Positions 43,018 through 55,250 of a DNA stretch of 64,000 nt are shown one piece after another. Below the pieces are notes generated by a model, which ran no database searches, was not told the DNA's origin, and worked only from the letters and a program-made list of their open reading frames with translations. Location: NCBI GenBank assembly GCA_964036665.1, contig OZ038533.1, positions 1,598,001 through 1,662,000 on the forward strand, given 5' to 3'. Both the position numbers and the translations under genes were made by a program. Each line of letters starts with the position of its first letter. The first letter of the stretch is position 1. This DNA comes from Gordius sp. MW1 (Eukaryota; Nematomorpha; Gordioida; Gordea; Gordiidae).

Positions 43018-45155
43018 CAGTGGCGTAGCTAGGGGGGGCCCAGGGGGCCCGGGCCCACCCAAGAGCAAAAACCGGGCCCCATGGGCCCCCCCAAGGGAAA
43101 AATCTTGGGCCCCCGGGCCCCTTCCGCCATTATTTTTTTTATCTTAATTAAGAAACAATATAAAGATTATTATAATTGTTTCTGAATAAAAGTTTTAATT
43201 AACGAGTTTCAAAGCCCAAATATTTGTTAATAAATGCAATTACAACGGTTAATAGCCTAATATTAACTTTAAATGATATTAGAAATGAGGACCACTATCA
43301 AATTCTTTATAATAAGGCAAAAGATTTAGCTGCAATTTTTGATTTATTACCTTCTAAACGTATTAAAAAACCAAAAATGTATGGCACATTTTACTCTTTT
43401 GAATCTACTAGTTCATTAATTGATTTCAAAATAGATTTATGTTATCCTATCATCGATAGAACAATAGCAGAATTAAACATAAGATTTTCGGAAAATAATT
43501 GTAATTTATTTAAGTCCTTAGAAGGTTTAAACCCATCATCCCCTTTTTTGCGATAAAGCTCTTTTATCAGAAATAATTAACCATTATGAATTAAAACTGG
43601 AAGACGGCGAAATAAAATGACAAAAATTTTTGTAACACATTATAACTCTTTATCTTCAAATAAAATAAAATGCAATGATATTTTTTCACTTATTAAAATT
43701 TTGCCCTCAGTAGTGTTTCCAAATTTTATTATTTTGATTAAAATAATTTAAACTATCCCAATAACTTCGTGTTTATACGAAGGATCGTTCTCATTGCTAA
43801 AATGGATTAAAACTATCTTCGTTCCACAATTGGACAAGATAGGTTATCTTCCTTAGCTTTATTGAGCTTAGAACATGACTTTATAAATGTTATTCCCCAT
43901 GATATTATAAATTCGTTTGCAACATCGAGTAAAAGGCGTAATGAACTACTATTAAAAGACTAATTTTAATATTTATAAAAAGTTATCTAAGCTTTCAAAC
44001 TTGTTTTTAAACTTTTTAATTTTTCAAAATTTAAGTTTACGAAAATTCCATCCTGGATTCAATTTAATTGTCCATCTCACATGCTTATTGTTTAACATAT
44101 CTTGCATATTTTTATGTACCACATGCACATATAAAGCCAATATTTTTCCAAAAATTGCTTGTACACAATTTTTCCCCTTTATTAGTGATATCCTATCATG
44201 AGTTTGATAATTAATATTAATAACCAATTCCTGAATTTTATAGACAATTGTTCACGCATCACAACTTTCAAGGGATAAAAATCCTAATAAAATTCATTAT
44301 GTTTGTCTTTGGACGCTAAGTTGTTCTGTGCATCTCACATCTCTAATTTCATCTAAAATAATCAAATAAAATTTTGATTCATTATTTTTAAGGTTCATTT
44401 AGCCGTTAAATTTATTAGTTCATTTTAATTTTTAGGTGGTGTAAGGGGGGGGGGGGTTGTGCAAATACATCTATAATATAAAAGGGCAATAACTTCAAAA
44501 TAATAATTTTAATTTCATAATTAATTTTTTTATATCTTATGTTATAATAGCGCCTTTTGAGGATCTAACCTAAAAAAGGCTTTTAAATGTTCCATAGTTT
44601 TCCTGATATAAATGCGCCTGAAAATGCTGCCAATATTGCATATGTAAAATTGAAATTTGTTATATATTGCCAAGATTTTTGGGGTTGTGGCAATAATTTT
44701 TTATAAAAACTTTGTTATACAGTTTTTTAACTATTTGCATTATTTTTTAAAATGTCAACGATTTCTTGTCAATATCCCAGTTCCACTTTTACCCTTACAA
44801 TAACTTATTATACCATGTGAAATTTTCTATTTTGTTTCAACTACATCACTTTGTTTTATTTATGAATAAATTTTATTTATTTTATGACCTATAAACATGA
44901 GGGTACATATTAGTGTGATGTTAATAGAAAAAATACACAAAGTAGTAGCGGAATTTTAAGTTTGTCCAACGTTTATGAGGGAAATTTGTTTTAATTGCAT
45001 TTGACCCATGGTCGTTTTTAGGTTTTGGATTGGGGGGGGGGGCAAAACATAAATATTTTTTATTCTTAAAGGCGTGGGTAGGAAATTTTTTTGCCCCCCC
45101 CCCCCCATTTGACCAGCTCAGCCCCCCCAAGGCAAAAAGGCTAGCTACGCCACTG
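43018..45155 (+). mobile_element. hAT element, GGGCCC-rich ends, copy 1
   Basis: Ends CAGTGGCGTAGCTAGG and CTAGCTACGCCACTG with a perfect TSD, GTCATCTG (43010-43017 and 45156-45163). Directly inside the left end is a very GC-rich block of repeated GGGCCC. It holds decayed transposase sequence. A second copy lies inverted at 53026-55454. It includes a MITE near 45007-45107 that both copies share. Confidence 0.88.
43224..43963 (+). pseudogene. hAT transposase C-terminal remnant, copy 1
   Basis: Open at 43224-43556 (LYNKAKDLAAIFDLLPSKR, then YPIIDRTIAELNIRF), then broken. A later frame near 43745-43900 reads TIPITSCLYEGSFSLLKWIK and LDKIGYL, the degenerate hAT dimerisation signature of the ZMYM1-like type. 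The N-terminal and catalytic parts are missing. Confidence 0.65.
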
Positions 45156-45163
45156 GTCATCTG

Positions 45164-46904
45164 TCAGACATATATGAAAATTCCTACTGTTTTATCTTCG
45201 TTTTCATAGTTGTAGTGTAGGTTACTTCTAAATAGCTAGAAGGCTATTATTGGCCACTATTGAATTTTAAATTTGCCGAAGCAGAAGCTTGTTTTGAAAT
45301 TCATATATATTTAACTATATAATAAACAGTGTCCAAACATATTTTTTAAAACATGCAAAACGTAACTTTGGGATTTTACTATTATTATCACATTTAGTCT
45401 TCTAACACCTATCTAATCAGGCGTTAGCAAAGAGGCAGCTGCCCCCCCCCCCCAAATCCAACAAAATATCATTAAATAATAGATACGACATTTCAATTAC
45501 ATAGTAATTTGTCTGTAAAATTCTGTTCATTTTATACAGTATAGTAATTAACTTCAAGCGACGTTAATTTAAATTACGTTATAAATTTATTATAATCATA
45601 AATAGGTAGATTAGGTTGAAAAGTTTTAATTAAATTAATTCATTCCATCGCCATGTGTTTTATATATATATTAATGCAAGAATTGGCACATCAATTTAAC
45701 AATAAATTTGATGCAATTTATGTATAAAATCGAGTAAAAAAGTATGAGTCCTCATTAATTATACGAGATTTACAGCCGGGTAATTATAAAATGTTAATTA
45801 ATTCTCTATTAGAGAGATTAATAGGAGACATATTCATAAATTTAAATAATCCATCTAAATTTCCACCTGGATTCCACTTGAGTTTTTAACGACCCTGCCA
45901 TGCAGTGGTAATACATTATGAGCAAATTTAATTAATACATTAACATATTTTAGGTGAAAATCTGTTAAATTGAAAATTATACCACACTCAATTATAATGA
46001 GTCCAAGTGTTAGAGGGTCGCCCTCCTGGCTATTTGCGAAATTTTATGACAATAATATAATTATGTAGGCATATACTATAGCTCTCAATTTCACTGGAGC
46101 AGAAAGAGGCGACGGAGTGTATTTAAATTTATTCAAAATGTTCTCATTATAATTTCACATAAAATTTTATCATTATTGTAATAAGCTAAAAGAGCATTTT
46201 TATTGAGATTATTAACCTGGGGGGGAATCATTAAGATTATTTTAGGTATGACCTGGACAATTAAAAAAAATTTCATATCATCCATAAACCGCTCTAGCTT
46301 GGCTTTATTATATATTCAACAATCCTTGACTTTAAAAATTGACGACAATATATATTTTTTAATTTAATTGCGTAATAATTTGACATTAAATAATGGACAA
46401 TCGATAAATTGATTTAGTATGCCAATTGGAATTTTTAAATCTTAATTTTTTACAAAAATTTAAAAATACGTCTGGAGGAATTAAGATGGAATTATACAAA
46501 ATTTAATGCATATGATACAGAGGAAAAGTCTAACTTATATTGGTCTCCTCTCCTTAGACTAGTAATAAAGACAATATACAATATTTATTGTCATACTTTT
46601 AATTAGGACTTTAGTAAAAGCCTTCAAAAAAAATAACAAAAATTCAAAATTTTATCTATTTAAATTATACAAAAAATCTCTAAAACATGATCAAAAAAAA
46701 TTAATAATTTAGCAATAATGATTATATTACCTACATGATACGATGAAGATTTTATTTTATCAGCTTGTATATCAATATCGAGATTATTTTTCTAACTTTT
46801 TATTAAAAAAATGAAATAAAGTTTAAAAATTTTTATTTTATTGTAATTAATTTTAAATCTAGAGGTTAATCTTGCCTAAAATGTTTTAATTAAAGTCGGG
46901 GTTA
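45164..46904. other. Gene-free DNA upstream of msx
   Basis: AT-rich. A truncated MITE end (CAGGCGTTAGCAAAGAGGC) lies near 45419. Short GC-richer blocks occur near 45885-45910 and 46090-46125 (GAGGCGACGGAG). No gene is seen. Confidence 0.4.
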
Positions 46905-47080
46905 TTTTTTTACAATTAAGACTTAATTGAGACAGCTTAATTGCCTAGCTGGCAATCTTAAAAATTCCAATGTCATGTTATAGTAAATGTGTTGTTTAGA
47001 TATAAATTAAGAAATACAAAGATAGCAAAATAGACTTTTTATTTATTTCAGCTTTAGATATGGCAGATTACTTTTACAGC
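46905..47080. repeat. Direct duplicate, first copy
   Basis: About 165 bp from ACAATTAAGACTTAATTGAG to CAGATTACTTTTACA is repeated at 48607-48850, with the second copy interrupted by a 73 bp MITE. The copies differ at several positions. Confidence 0.8.
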
Positions 47081-47406
47081 CAAATTTAAAATAACATTCA
47101 AGAAAATTTTTTTAGTAAACCATTTTTTACATTGAAGAATAACAACACAAACCTTTTATAAATAAAAAATATAAGATTTATTAAGTCCTAAATTCTTATA
47201 TTGCCTCAATTTTATAATTTTTAGTACTACACCTGTAAAGCGTACAATATCGCAAGGGTTCACAATTATATTTGAAAACATTGAAATTAGAAAAGTTGAA
47301 AAGTCACTTATTTTATTCAGCAATGACCAATATTTGTTTATTTACATCAAATGGTTCATCTCTTACAATTTAACGACAATTTATTTCATAAAAAATAGCC
47401 TTTAAC
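47081..47406. other. AT-rich non-coding DNA
   Basis: Nothing recognisable. Confidence 0.4.
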
Positions 47407-47568
47407 CATGGGCGTTGCCAGCATTGGAACTAGAGGGGGGCAATAATGATTTAAGGAGAGGCAAAATTATCATTTTTTAAAATTTCAACCATTAATAAAT
47501 TTTACTAAATTTTGGATTTAGAGGGGGGGGGGCAGCCACCTCTCCCTGCCCCCTTGACTTCGCCCATG
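47407..47568. mobile_element. hAT-type MITE (162 bp)
   Basis: Starts CATGGGCGTTGCCAGCATTGG and ends CCCTTGACTTCGCCCATG. Flanks CCTTTAAC and CTTTTAAT share 6 of 8 bases. Confidence 0.65.
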
Positions 47569-47861
47569 CTTTTAATAAACATTAGTGGGTCCTTGGTGAC
47601 CAGATAGGTTAACAATAATAAAATCGTAAAAACTATTAAAAAACACAATAATTTGCAAAATTTTCATATGAAAAATATTAATTAACTCTTAAAAATAAAA
47701 GCCCTAACAAAAGTTAAAAACGTGGACAAATATAAACAAATTTAAATTATCTTCGAAAAAAAACTAGAATGTCTTAATAAGAAACTAATAATCATATGGT
47801 TTAATAGCAATTGGCATATTCACAAATTTTGGCTGGAGTTTTTTTTAATACTATCTCCACG

Positions 47862-48015
47862 CAAGCAAAACCATTGCTAGATTTCGGTTGATTCTGGTTT
47901 AAGTCGACTAAACATAAACGACCAAAGATTTTTTGGTCTGTTTTTCTTAGTCAATCTTTAGGCTTAGTCGATATTTAAACTTGAATCGACGGTTAGTGTC
48001 ATCAACGATAAACAA
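47862..48015. repeat. Decayed MITE of the TAGTGTTGT family
   Basis: It shares TTAGTCGA, GGCTTAGTCGA and GACGGTTAGTG blocks with the members at 40864, 57880 and 61148. The ends are eroded and no TSD was seen. Confidence 0.45.
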
Positions 48016-48027
48016 ACAAGCCCCCCC

Positions 48028-48239
48028 CATGGGCGTACGCAGGCGCCCCCCCCCCCTAATTAGTCGGGGGGGGGGCAGGGGGCTCAGCTGCCCTCCTCTA
48101 GTTAGCCAGGGGATTTATAGTCCTGACCTTTTTTTTGCTCTGATAAAATTTTTTGGATAGTCGAGACCTTTTTTTTTTGGTCGCGGGAAAATTTTAATCT
48201 GCCCCCCCCCCTTTAATTCAAAACCTGCGTACACCCATC
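48028..48239. mobile_element. hAT-type MITE with long G and C runs
   Basis: Starts CATGGGCGTACGCAGG and ends CCTGCGTACACCCATC. It closely resembles the MITE at 54049. The flanks are C runs, so a TSD cannot be judged. Confidence 0.65.
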
Positions 48240-48606
48240 CCCCCCCCTTGGATTGTCCTGCCCTGCCTATACTCTCTATTTTAAATTTTATAAATGTATA
48301 TGTGTCTTTGTGTCTTTAAGAAGTTTATATTTAATTTAATAAAATTTTAACATTAAGCCCTTGAATTAGTGATTGAAACCATTGATATAATAAAGAATCT
48401 ATTATACTGAGTAAAAGATCAATTGCAAATTTACACTTAATTATGATGGGAAACTATTTGTGTTAGAAGGTTTTTGGGAGGTTTTTTAAACAATTTTTTT
48501 GTTAACTTGCAAGTCTATCCGAAAAGGTTGTTATCCAATTCTGACAGCCTATATATGTAAATAGCAATGGGCGTAGCCAGGATTGAATTTAAAGGGTTAT
48601 TGATTA
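48240..48606. other. Non-coding DNA ending in a truncated MITE
   Basis: No gene. At 48567-48600 the left end of a MITE (CAATGGGCGTAGCCAGGATTG) joins the second copy of the direct duplicate. Confidence 0.5.
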
Positions 48607-48850
48607 CAATTAAGACTTAATTGAGACGCTTAATTGCCTACCTGGCAATCTTAAAAATTCCAATGTCATGTTATAATAAATGTGTTGTTTAGATATAAAT
48701 TAAGAAATACAAAGATAGCGAACTAGACTTTTTATACAGCTTTAGATATGACAGATTACCATGATGGGCGTAGCCAGGTTTTGGATTAGGGGGGGGGGCG
48801 AAACGTTCAAAAGATTACTGGCTACGCCCATGCAGATTACTTTTACACAA
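48607..48850. repeat. Direct duplicate, second copy
   Basis: Copy of 46905-47080, interrupted at CAGATTAC by the MITE at 48760-48832. The first copy shows the unoccupied site. Confidence 0.8.
48760..48832. mobile_element. Very short hAT-type MITE (73 bp)
   Basis: Starts CATGATGGGCGTAGCCAGG and ends CTGGCTACGCCCATG. Perfect TSD CAGATTAC (48752-48759 and 48833-48840). The other duplicate copy at about 47063-47070 is the empty site. Confidence 0.88.
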
Positions 48851-49031
48851 ATTTTTGGATTTAGAGGGGGCCCTTCCCTGCCCCACCTTGGCTATGCCCA
48901 TGTGCAAGTTAAATTCCATAACAAAAAATGGTTTTTGTTTGAGCCCCAATTTTAGGTATTGAAAAAATATGTTTTTGTAGCCAATATTTTTTGGTATAGA
49001 ACTTTAAATGAAATCTTGAAATTTTATTGAG

Positions 49032-49200
49032 CATGGGCCTAGCCAGGGGATGGCAGGGAGGGGCGGCTGCCCCCTCTAAATCCAAAAAACCTTTAAAATT
49101 TAATATAATTTTGGCTAAATTTAAAAAAAATGATCATTTTGCTCCTCCCTAAATCATTATTGCCCCCCCCCCTCGAATTCCAATGCTGGTTACGCACATG
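49032..49200. mobile_element. hAT-type MITE
   Basis: Starts CATGGGCCTAGCCAGGGG and ends ATGCTGGTTACGCACATG. The internal AAATCCAAAAA and TAAATCATTATTGCCCC blocks match other members. No clear TSD. Confidence 0.6.
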
Positions 49201-49265
49201 CTCTTTATAACATATAGAACTTCAGCTTGGTTGGAAACCAATAAATTCAATAAGGTTGTTCTATC

Positions 49266-49426
49266 TATCGTGTAGCCAGCATTGAATTTAGTGGGGGCAA
49301 AAATGATTTAGGGAGGGGCAAAATGAGAGTATTTGAAATTTTAACCATAATTATATATTTTTTAAGAATTTTTGGATTTAGAGGGGGGCAGTCACCCTTC
49401 CCTGCCCCCCCCCGGCTACGCCCATG
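49266..49426. mobile_element. hAT-type MITE
   Basis: Left end TCGTGTAGCCAGCATTGAA, right end CCCGGCTACGCCCATG. It has the same internal blocks as its neighbour at 49032, in the opposite orientation. Confidence 0.6.
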
Positions 49427-51363
49427 ACTATCGTATACACTTTTCTCTATATTTTGTGGCAAAGTAATTGTCGATTTTAGTGCTTTAAAAAAATTTTGTT
49501 TTAAATATTTTTGAAGGGTAAGTAGGCTATAGATGAAAAAGTTTGAAATTACTGAATTAAAATAAAATTTTGAAAAAGAAGAAGTAGTTTAAACGAAGAT
49601 GGCACTAAGTTTTATCAGCCTTTATGCGTTCACGATAATAATAATCTTAATAATTAAATGCATTCAATTGGTCGGCCCCCTTTGAAGTATGTGTACGGCA
49701 AAATTTTATGCAAATTAGCCGTGCTGCGACAATAAATAAATTTGCACCTTCAGTAAAAAGATAAAAGCCTATATACCTATTATAAATTTTACGACTTTTA
49801 ATTTCCAAGGTTTTGTACCTGTAATTAGAGCGCTCATATTATAGATAACTTTTGAGGTCATTCTTATTTTTTCGCATCGAACCAGCGGGGGAGGGGGAGC
49901 ATGGAGGGGTAGGCCCCCACCCCCCTATTACCAAAATTCGAAAAAAAGTTTTTTTAATTTTGTCCCCTCCCCCCTCTTTCCATATAAGAAAAATAAAATT
50001 GACTAAATAAAATTAAAAATGCTTTATTTTTTAAGTTTAATAATTTAAAATATAGTATTCGTAGAGAGCATTCATGCGATTCTTTAATTATTTTAAAATA
50101 TAAAATTGCTAATTTATAATAATAATTATGACATTAAAATTTTTATTGATCAAGATGGATTGTTTTACCTTCAGGCTAATCGAGACTCGATTGAATATCA
50201 TCAAAGTTGACACAAATTATAATATAATTAATCAAATGCAAAAGGCCTAGCTTGGTTGATTAATATGCACAAAACAAACGCAACCAACTAACTTAAGCTA
50301 AGAATTAGATTTTATTTATAAAATTTTGCCTTTGAGGTCAATATTAGGTATACCTATTTCATGATTGGCGGTTAATGAGGCATACAAGATGGATTTCCAA
50401 CCATAATTACTATATCATATACTACACTTATTAAATTAGCTACTTGATACTTTTATATGTAAATTAATTTTAAAGTGGCACACGCCAAAGTGCTTATATA
50501 AATATTTCTTGAGCGTGGGGCCAGTATGATCCTAGATGCTATAAATAAACAGTGTATAAGAATATTTTTAATATTTATTGCACTTTGGAATATATGTAAT
50601 ATAAAGTTAATACTAGTAGGCACAAAAATTTTGCTAATCGAATATTTAGATCTTTTTATTTTTGTTAATATTTTTTGCCAATTATTCTTTCTTATATAGC
50701 TTAGGTTAGGTATTTATTTGTATTTAAGCATTCCATTCCACCCGTATGAACCATTTAATTCATTTAAACAATATTATGTTAATAAACTATATAATTTTTA
50801 TTTTAAAAACTATATCCTCACAAAACATTATAATATTAAATTTAAAATTTGCCAAAATTTGGTACTTTCATATTTTTCAATCCCTCCCCCTCCATTATAA
50901 TTTTGCAAATTTTTGTTTAAAAGCTATCAACATAAATCATCACTAAATTTTATTGGATTTCCTTGACTAAGGCACAGCTCACACAAACATATTTGAAAAA
51001 AAAACATATTACTATCATATTATTAAATGTGCCATATCAAAAAGTAAAAAGAGCAGTTGCGCGCGTTTTGCCATGAGAAACCGATTAAACTGGCGACGGA
51101 GGGGTGCGGAGCATACTTAATTTATCGACGAGAAGTGATTGAAATATAATTTGATTGAATTGATGAAGCTAATTAAATCAGATTCATTACAAATACCATC
51201 CCCATTATAAACAAATGTCACCCCATCACACTACTATAATGTTAACGTTATTTCTAAATTATCATTTCTTTATATAAAAATACTACTTATGAGATATAAC
51301 AATTATGATTTTTACAAAAATATAAAAAATGTAATTAATTTGCTTAGATGTAAAGATAATCAT
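49427..51363. other. Gene-free DNA, possible msx regulatory region
   Basis: No gene is seen. It has a homopolymer-rich GGGGGAGGGGGAGC to CCCCCCACCCCC stretch near 49886-49925, an octamer motif at 49708, TATATAAATA near 50496 next to GTGGCACACGCCAAAGTG, and a GCGCGCGTTTTGCC to GGCGACGGAGGGG stretch near 51060-51105. A regulatory role is inferred only from position upstream of a homeobox gene. Confidence 0.35.
49708..49715 (+). promoter_or_regulatory. POU octamer motif ATGCAAAT
   Basis: A perfect octamer followed by TAG (ATGCAAATTAG, POU plus homeodomain-like core). A SOX-like GACAATAAA lies about 20 bp downstream. A single octamer can occur by chance in AT-rich DNA. Confidence 0.3.
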
Positions 51364-51516
51364 CATGAGCTTAGCTAGGAATGGAATTAAAGGATTAGTG
51401 GAGGAGCATAATTTTTGGAGAATATGATCATAGTTTCAATCTAAAATAAAGTATTTTAAAGAATTTTAAGATTTAAGGAGGGAAGGGGTCAGCTGCCCCT
51501 CCCTGACTACGCCCAA
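51364..51516. mobile_element. hAT-type MITE, decayed
   Basis: Starts CATGAGCTTAGCTAGG and ends CCCTGACTACGCCCAAG, with internal CAGCTGCCCCTCCCTG. No TSD was found. Confidence 0.55.
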
Positions 51517-52206
51517 GCAATTATATAGAATTAAGCTAAGGCAAATATTATAACTATATATTAGCTAACATAGCAGAGAGAGATGGAACATCTTTCAAAC
51601 ATCAATCATTGAGCAAATTGGGATGAGAAGAGATGGGGATTTTACAAGGGGCGCCGACGTGGAGCCATTTTATCATTGATAAAAAAAACACACACTAAAC
51701 CCTGGCTTTACACATGATATATTAAATCTATATAATAAAAAACATATTACAAACCCAGCACAGCAAATCCTAAATAAATATATAGTTAGTTTATATGAAT
51801 GATTATAATGATGATGATGATATATGTAAGTTATGTTTTCGCGTTTGTTTACAGAATTTGCTGGGAATCCGTTTGAAAATCCAACTCTCGCCGCCTCCCT
51901 ATAGGCTTTGGGAGATTAGTGTCGCCATTCCTATATGCACTAATAAGTTCACGAGACGTCTGTCTAAAGAGGCTACACCTCGTACATATAATCTAATATA
52001 TATGTTATTATGTATATACTAATATACTATCGTTTTTGCCTTTATTCTAACTAATTAAGGCTATACAGTATCATCAGCTGACTGTTGTATGTAGGTGTTA
52101 ACGAGGATTTGATTGATCAATTGAAAGAGAATCATATATATAGCATGTATATGTGTGTATTGTAAGGCGTTTGTATTTTATCAACTAGAACTGAAAAAAT
52201 GAATTG
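51517..52206. other. Non-coding DNA with GC-richer islets
   Basis: Blocks at about 51640-51680 and 51845-51990 are richer in GC than the surroundings. A 75-codon open frame across the second has no known domain. A cryptic exon or a regulatory element cannot be excluded. Confidence 0.35.
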
Positions 52207-52456
52207 CATGGGCGCGGCTAGAATATAAATTGGAAAAGGGGGGGGGGGGACGGAAACAAAAATAACCCCCCCCCATTATTTTAAATAATATTTAGCCAGG
52301 GGGGCAGCCGCCCACCCCCCCCCCCCTAAATGGCGAAAAAAAAATTTCAATGCAAAAAGCCTTCAAAATTTTTATGTTTTGCCCCCCCCCCCCCTAATTC
52401 AACTTTTGAACGTTTCGCCCCCCCCCCCCCTAATCCAAAACCTGGCTACGCCCATG
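52207..52456. mobile_element. hAT-type MITE (250 bp)
   Basis: Starts CATGGGCGCGGCTAG and ends CCTGGCTACGCCCATG. An internal AGCCAGGGGGGCAGCC near 52293 suggests a composite of two MITEs. No clear TSD. Confidence 0.6.
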
Positions 52457-53017
52457 GCTTAACGTCTCTGCCTCCCCCTTGTTATATACCCTATTATCCA
52501 ATCTTGGCCGTTAGGGTGCGTCTTAATAAGCGATTTTGAATCTAGATTAAAAAAGCCAATGCATGTTAAAACATAGCCGCGTCTTAATACGAGCGTCACT
52601 TCATATTTGTTCTGTTTTTGTGTTTTTGCTGGTATAACAAATATTTTTATCCTTTAATTACGCTTATTAATGCATATTCATATGGTAACTAAACGAAAAT
52701 TGTTGATTCCACGACATGTATATCGCATATTAGAAAAACAAAAATATGCCGCCAGGAAGTTGAATCGTATATTAAGACGGGCCCTTAGGCGTCCATGATT
52801 GGACCTAAAAAAAATTATAGCTGATTGATTGTAAAAGATTAAAAGACCGGTCAGTATCATCAGCCAATCTTTGTACTTCAAAATCATAATTTGGAAGTAA
52901 CTTGATTAGAATTAAGGTGTTTTGTTTTGTTCATGTTACGTCTAAATTTAAAAAAACTAATGTAATGGATATTAGGGGGTGGGACAAGATAGGCAGCTGC
53001 CCCCTCTTCAAATTATG
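52457..53017. other. Non-coding DNA
   Basis: No gene is recognised. A MITE-like CAGCTGCCCCCTC fragment lies near 52994. Confidence 0.4.
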
Positions 53018-53074
53018 AGCGCAGCCAGTGGCGTAGCTAGCCTTTTTGCCTTGGGGGGGCTGAGCTGGTCAAGC

Positions 53075-53177
53075 CATGGGGGGGGGACAAAAAAATTTTA
53101 ACTACTAAAATCTTTAAAAATTAAAAAAATTGTGTTTTGCCCCAGCCCCCCTAATCCAAAACCTGGATAAGACCATG
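53075..53177. mobile_element. hAT-type MITE shared by both hAT copies
   Basis: Flanks GGTCAAGC and GGTCAAAC (7 of 8). The equivalent lies in copy 1 at about 45007-45107, so the insertion predates the separation of the copies. Confidence 0.7.
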
Positions 53178-54048
53178 GGTCAAACGCAAATGAAATTTTT
53201 TATTCATTAATAAAACAAAGTAATGTAGTTGAAACAATATAGAAAATTTTACTTGGTACAATAAGTTTTTGTATAAATGAATTGTAAGTGGAACGGGGAT
53301 ATTGACAAGAAATCGTTGACATTTTAAAAAATAATACAAATAGTAAAAAAACTATACAAAGTTTTTATAAAAATACTTTATTGCACAATCCCAAAAAATC
53401 TGGCCATATATAAAACAAATTTTAATTTTACATATGCAATATTGACAGCATTTTTAGGCAGCATTTATATCAGGAAAACAATGAGAACATTTAAAACCCT
53501 TTTTAAGGCTAGATCCTCAAAAGGCGTAATTATAACAAAAAATATAAAAAAAATTAATTATGAAATTGAAATTCGTTCGAGAAGAGTATTTAGAAGTTGT
53601 TGCCCCTGATGATATTATAGATTTATTTGCACAACCCCCCCCCCCCCTTTTTTTACACCACCTAAAAATTAAAATAACTATTAAATTTAACGGCTAAATA
53701 AACCTTAAAATATTCTATCAAAATTAAATGAATCAAAATTTTACTTAATAATTTTAGATGAAATTAGAGATGTGAAATGCACAGAACAACTTAGCGCTTG
53801 TGTACATTTTGTTGAATCCAATGGTACACCAAAAGGAATTTTTTGGGGATTTTTATCCCTTGCAAGTTTTGATGCGTTATTTTCTACAAAATTCAGGAAT
53901 TTGTTATTAATATTAATTTATCAAACTTTTGATGGGATATCACTAATAAAGGGGAAAAAATTGTGTCCAAACTATTTTTTGGAATATCATTGGCTTTATT
54001 TGTGCATGTGGTACATAGAAATATGCAAGATATGTTAAACAATAAGCA

Positions 54049-54259
54049 CATGGGCGTACGCAGGTTTTGAATTAGGGGGGGGGGCAGATTAAAAAAAAGG
54101 TCTCCACATTTTCCTGAGAGCAAAAAAAAAGCAACTGCTCTAAATTAGACAGTGTGGGCAGCCAGACCCCCTGCCCCCCCTGGTAAATTAGGGGGGGGGG
54201 GCAAAACATAATTTTTTTTATTTGTCCCCTGCCCCCCCCCCCCCCTGCGTACGCCCATG
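54049..54259. mobile_element. hAT-type MITE (211 bp)
   Basis: Starts CATGGGCGTACGCAGG and ends CCTGCGTACGCCCATG. TSD AATAAGCA and AATAAACA (7 of 8). Copy 1 of the host element shows the empty site (AACAATAAGCATGTGAGATG in reverse near 44075-44097). Confidence 0.88.
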
Positions 54260-54379
54260 AATAAACATGTGAGATGGACAATTTAATTGAATCCAGGATG
54301 GAATTTTCGTAAATTTAATAATATTTTAATATATTTTGAAAGTGTTAAAAAGTTTAAAACAAGTTTAAAAGCCCAGATG

Positions 54380-55250
54380 ATTTTTCATTAAATATTAAAA
54401 TTAGTCTTTTAATAGTAGTTCATTACGCCTTTTACTCGATGTTGCAAACGAATTTATAATATCATCCGGGGGAATAACATTTATAAAGTCATGTTCTAAG
54501 CTCAATAGAGCTAAGGAAGATTGTTTTTCTTGTCCAATTGCGATGAAGATATTTTTAATCCATTTTAGCAATGAGAACGATCCTTCGCATGAGCATGAAG
54601 TTATTGGGATAGTTAAGGTTATTCCATTGAGGGCAAAATTTTAATAAGTGAAAAAATATCATTGCATTTTATTTACATAATTTTTTGCCATTATTATTTC
54701 GGCATCTTGCAGTGTTAATTCATAATGGTAAATTACATCTGATAAAAGAGATTTATCGCAAAAAAAGGGATGAAGGGTTTAAACCTTCCATAGGCGTAGC
54801 CGGGGGGCGGCAGAGGGGCGGCCGCCCCCCTCTAAATCCAAAATTTTGTTGACATTTATTAAAATTATGGCTGAAATATGAAAAAATTTTGCCCCCTCCT
54901 AAATCATTATTGCCCACCTGTAATTCAAATTCTGGCTATGCCCATGAAACCTTCTAAGGACCTTTATAGATTACAAATAATTTCCGAAAATCTTAGGTTT
55001 AATTCTGCTATTATTCTATCGATGATAGGATAATATAAATCAATTTCGAAATCCATTAATGAATTAGTAGATTCAAAAGAGTAAAAAGTCTCATACTTTT
55101 TTGATTTTTTAATACGTTTATAAGGTACTAAATCAAAAATTGAAGCTAAATCTCTCGCCTTATTATAAAGAATTTGATAGTGATCCTCATTTCTAATATC
55201 ATTTAAAGTTAATAAAAGGCAATTAACCGTTTAAATTGCATTTATTAAAC
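54380..55250 (-). pseudogene. hAT transposase C-terminal remnant, copy 2
   Basis: Minus-strand counterpart of 43224-43963. It carries the same LYNKARDLASIFDLV-like and YPIIDRIIAELNL-like blocks and the SCSCEGSFSLLKWIK-like dimerisation signature near 54560-54600. Here the cysteine-rich signature is a little closer to the canonical form than in copy 1. It is interrupted by the MITE at 54789-54946 and has frame breaks. Confidence 0.6.
54789..54946. mobile_element. hAT-type MITE (158 bp)
   Basis: Starts CATAGGCGTAGCCGGGG and ends CTGGCTATGCCCATG. Perfect TSD AAACCTTC (54781-54788 and 54947-54954). Copy 1 of the host hAT has the uninterrupted site. Confidence 0.88.

Noticed and set aside
51795..52022. 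75-codon open frame with a GC-richer core
   Set aside because: No domain, acidic repeat at the start and no splice partner was found. Not called a gene.
52678..52887. 69-residue minus-strand open frame
   Set aside because: Length expected by chance in AT-rich DNA, no family resemblance.
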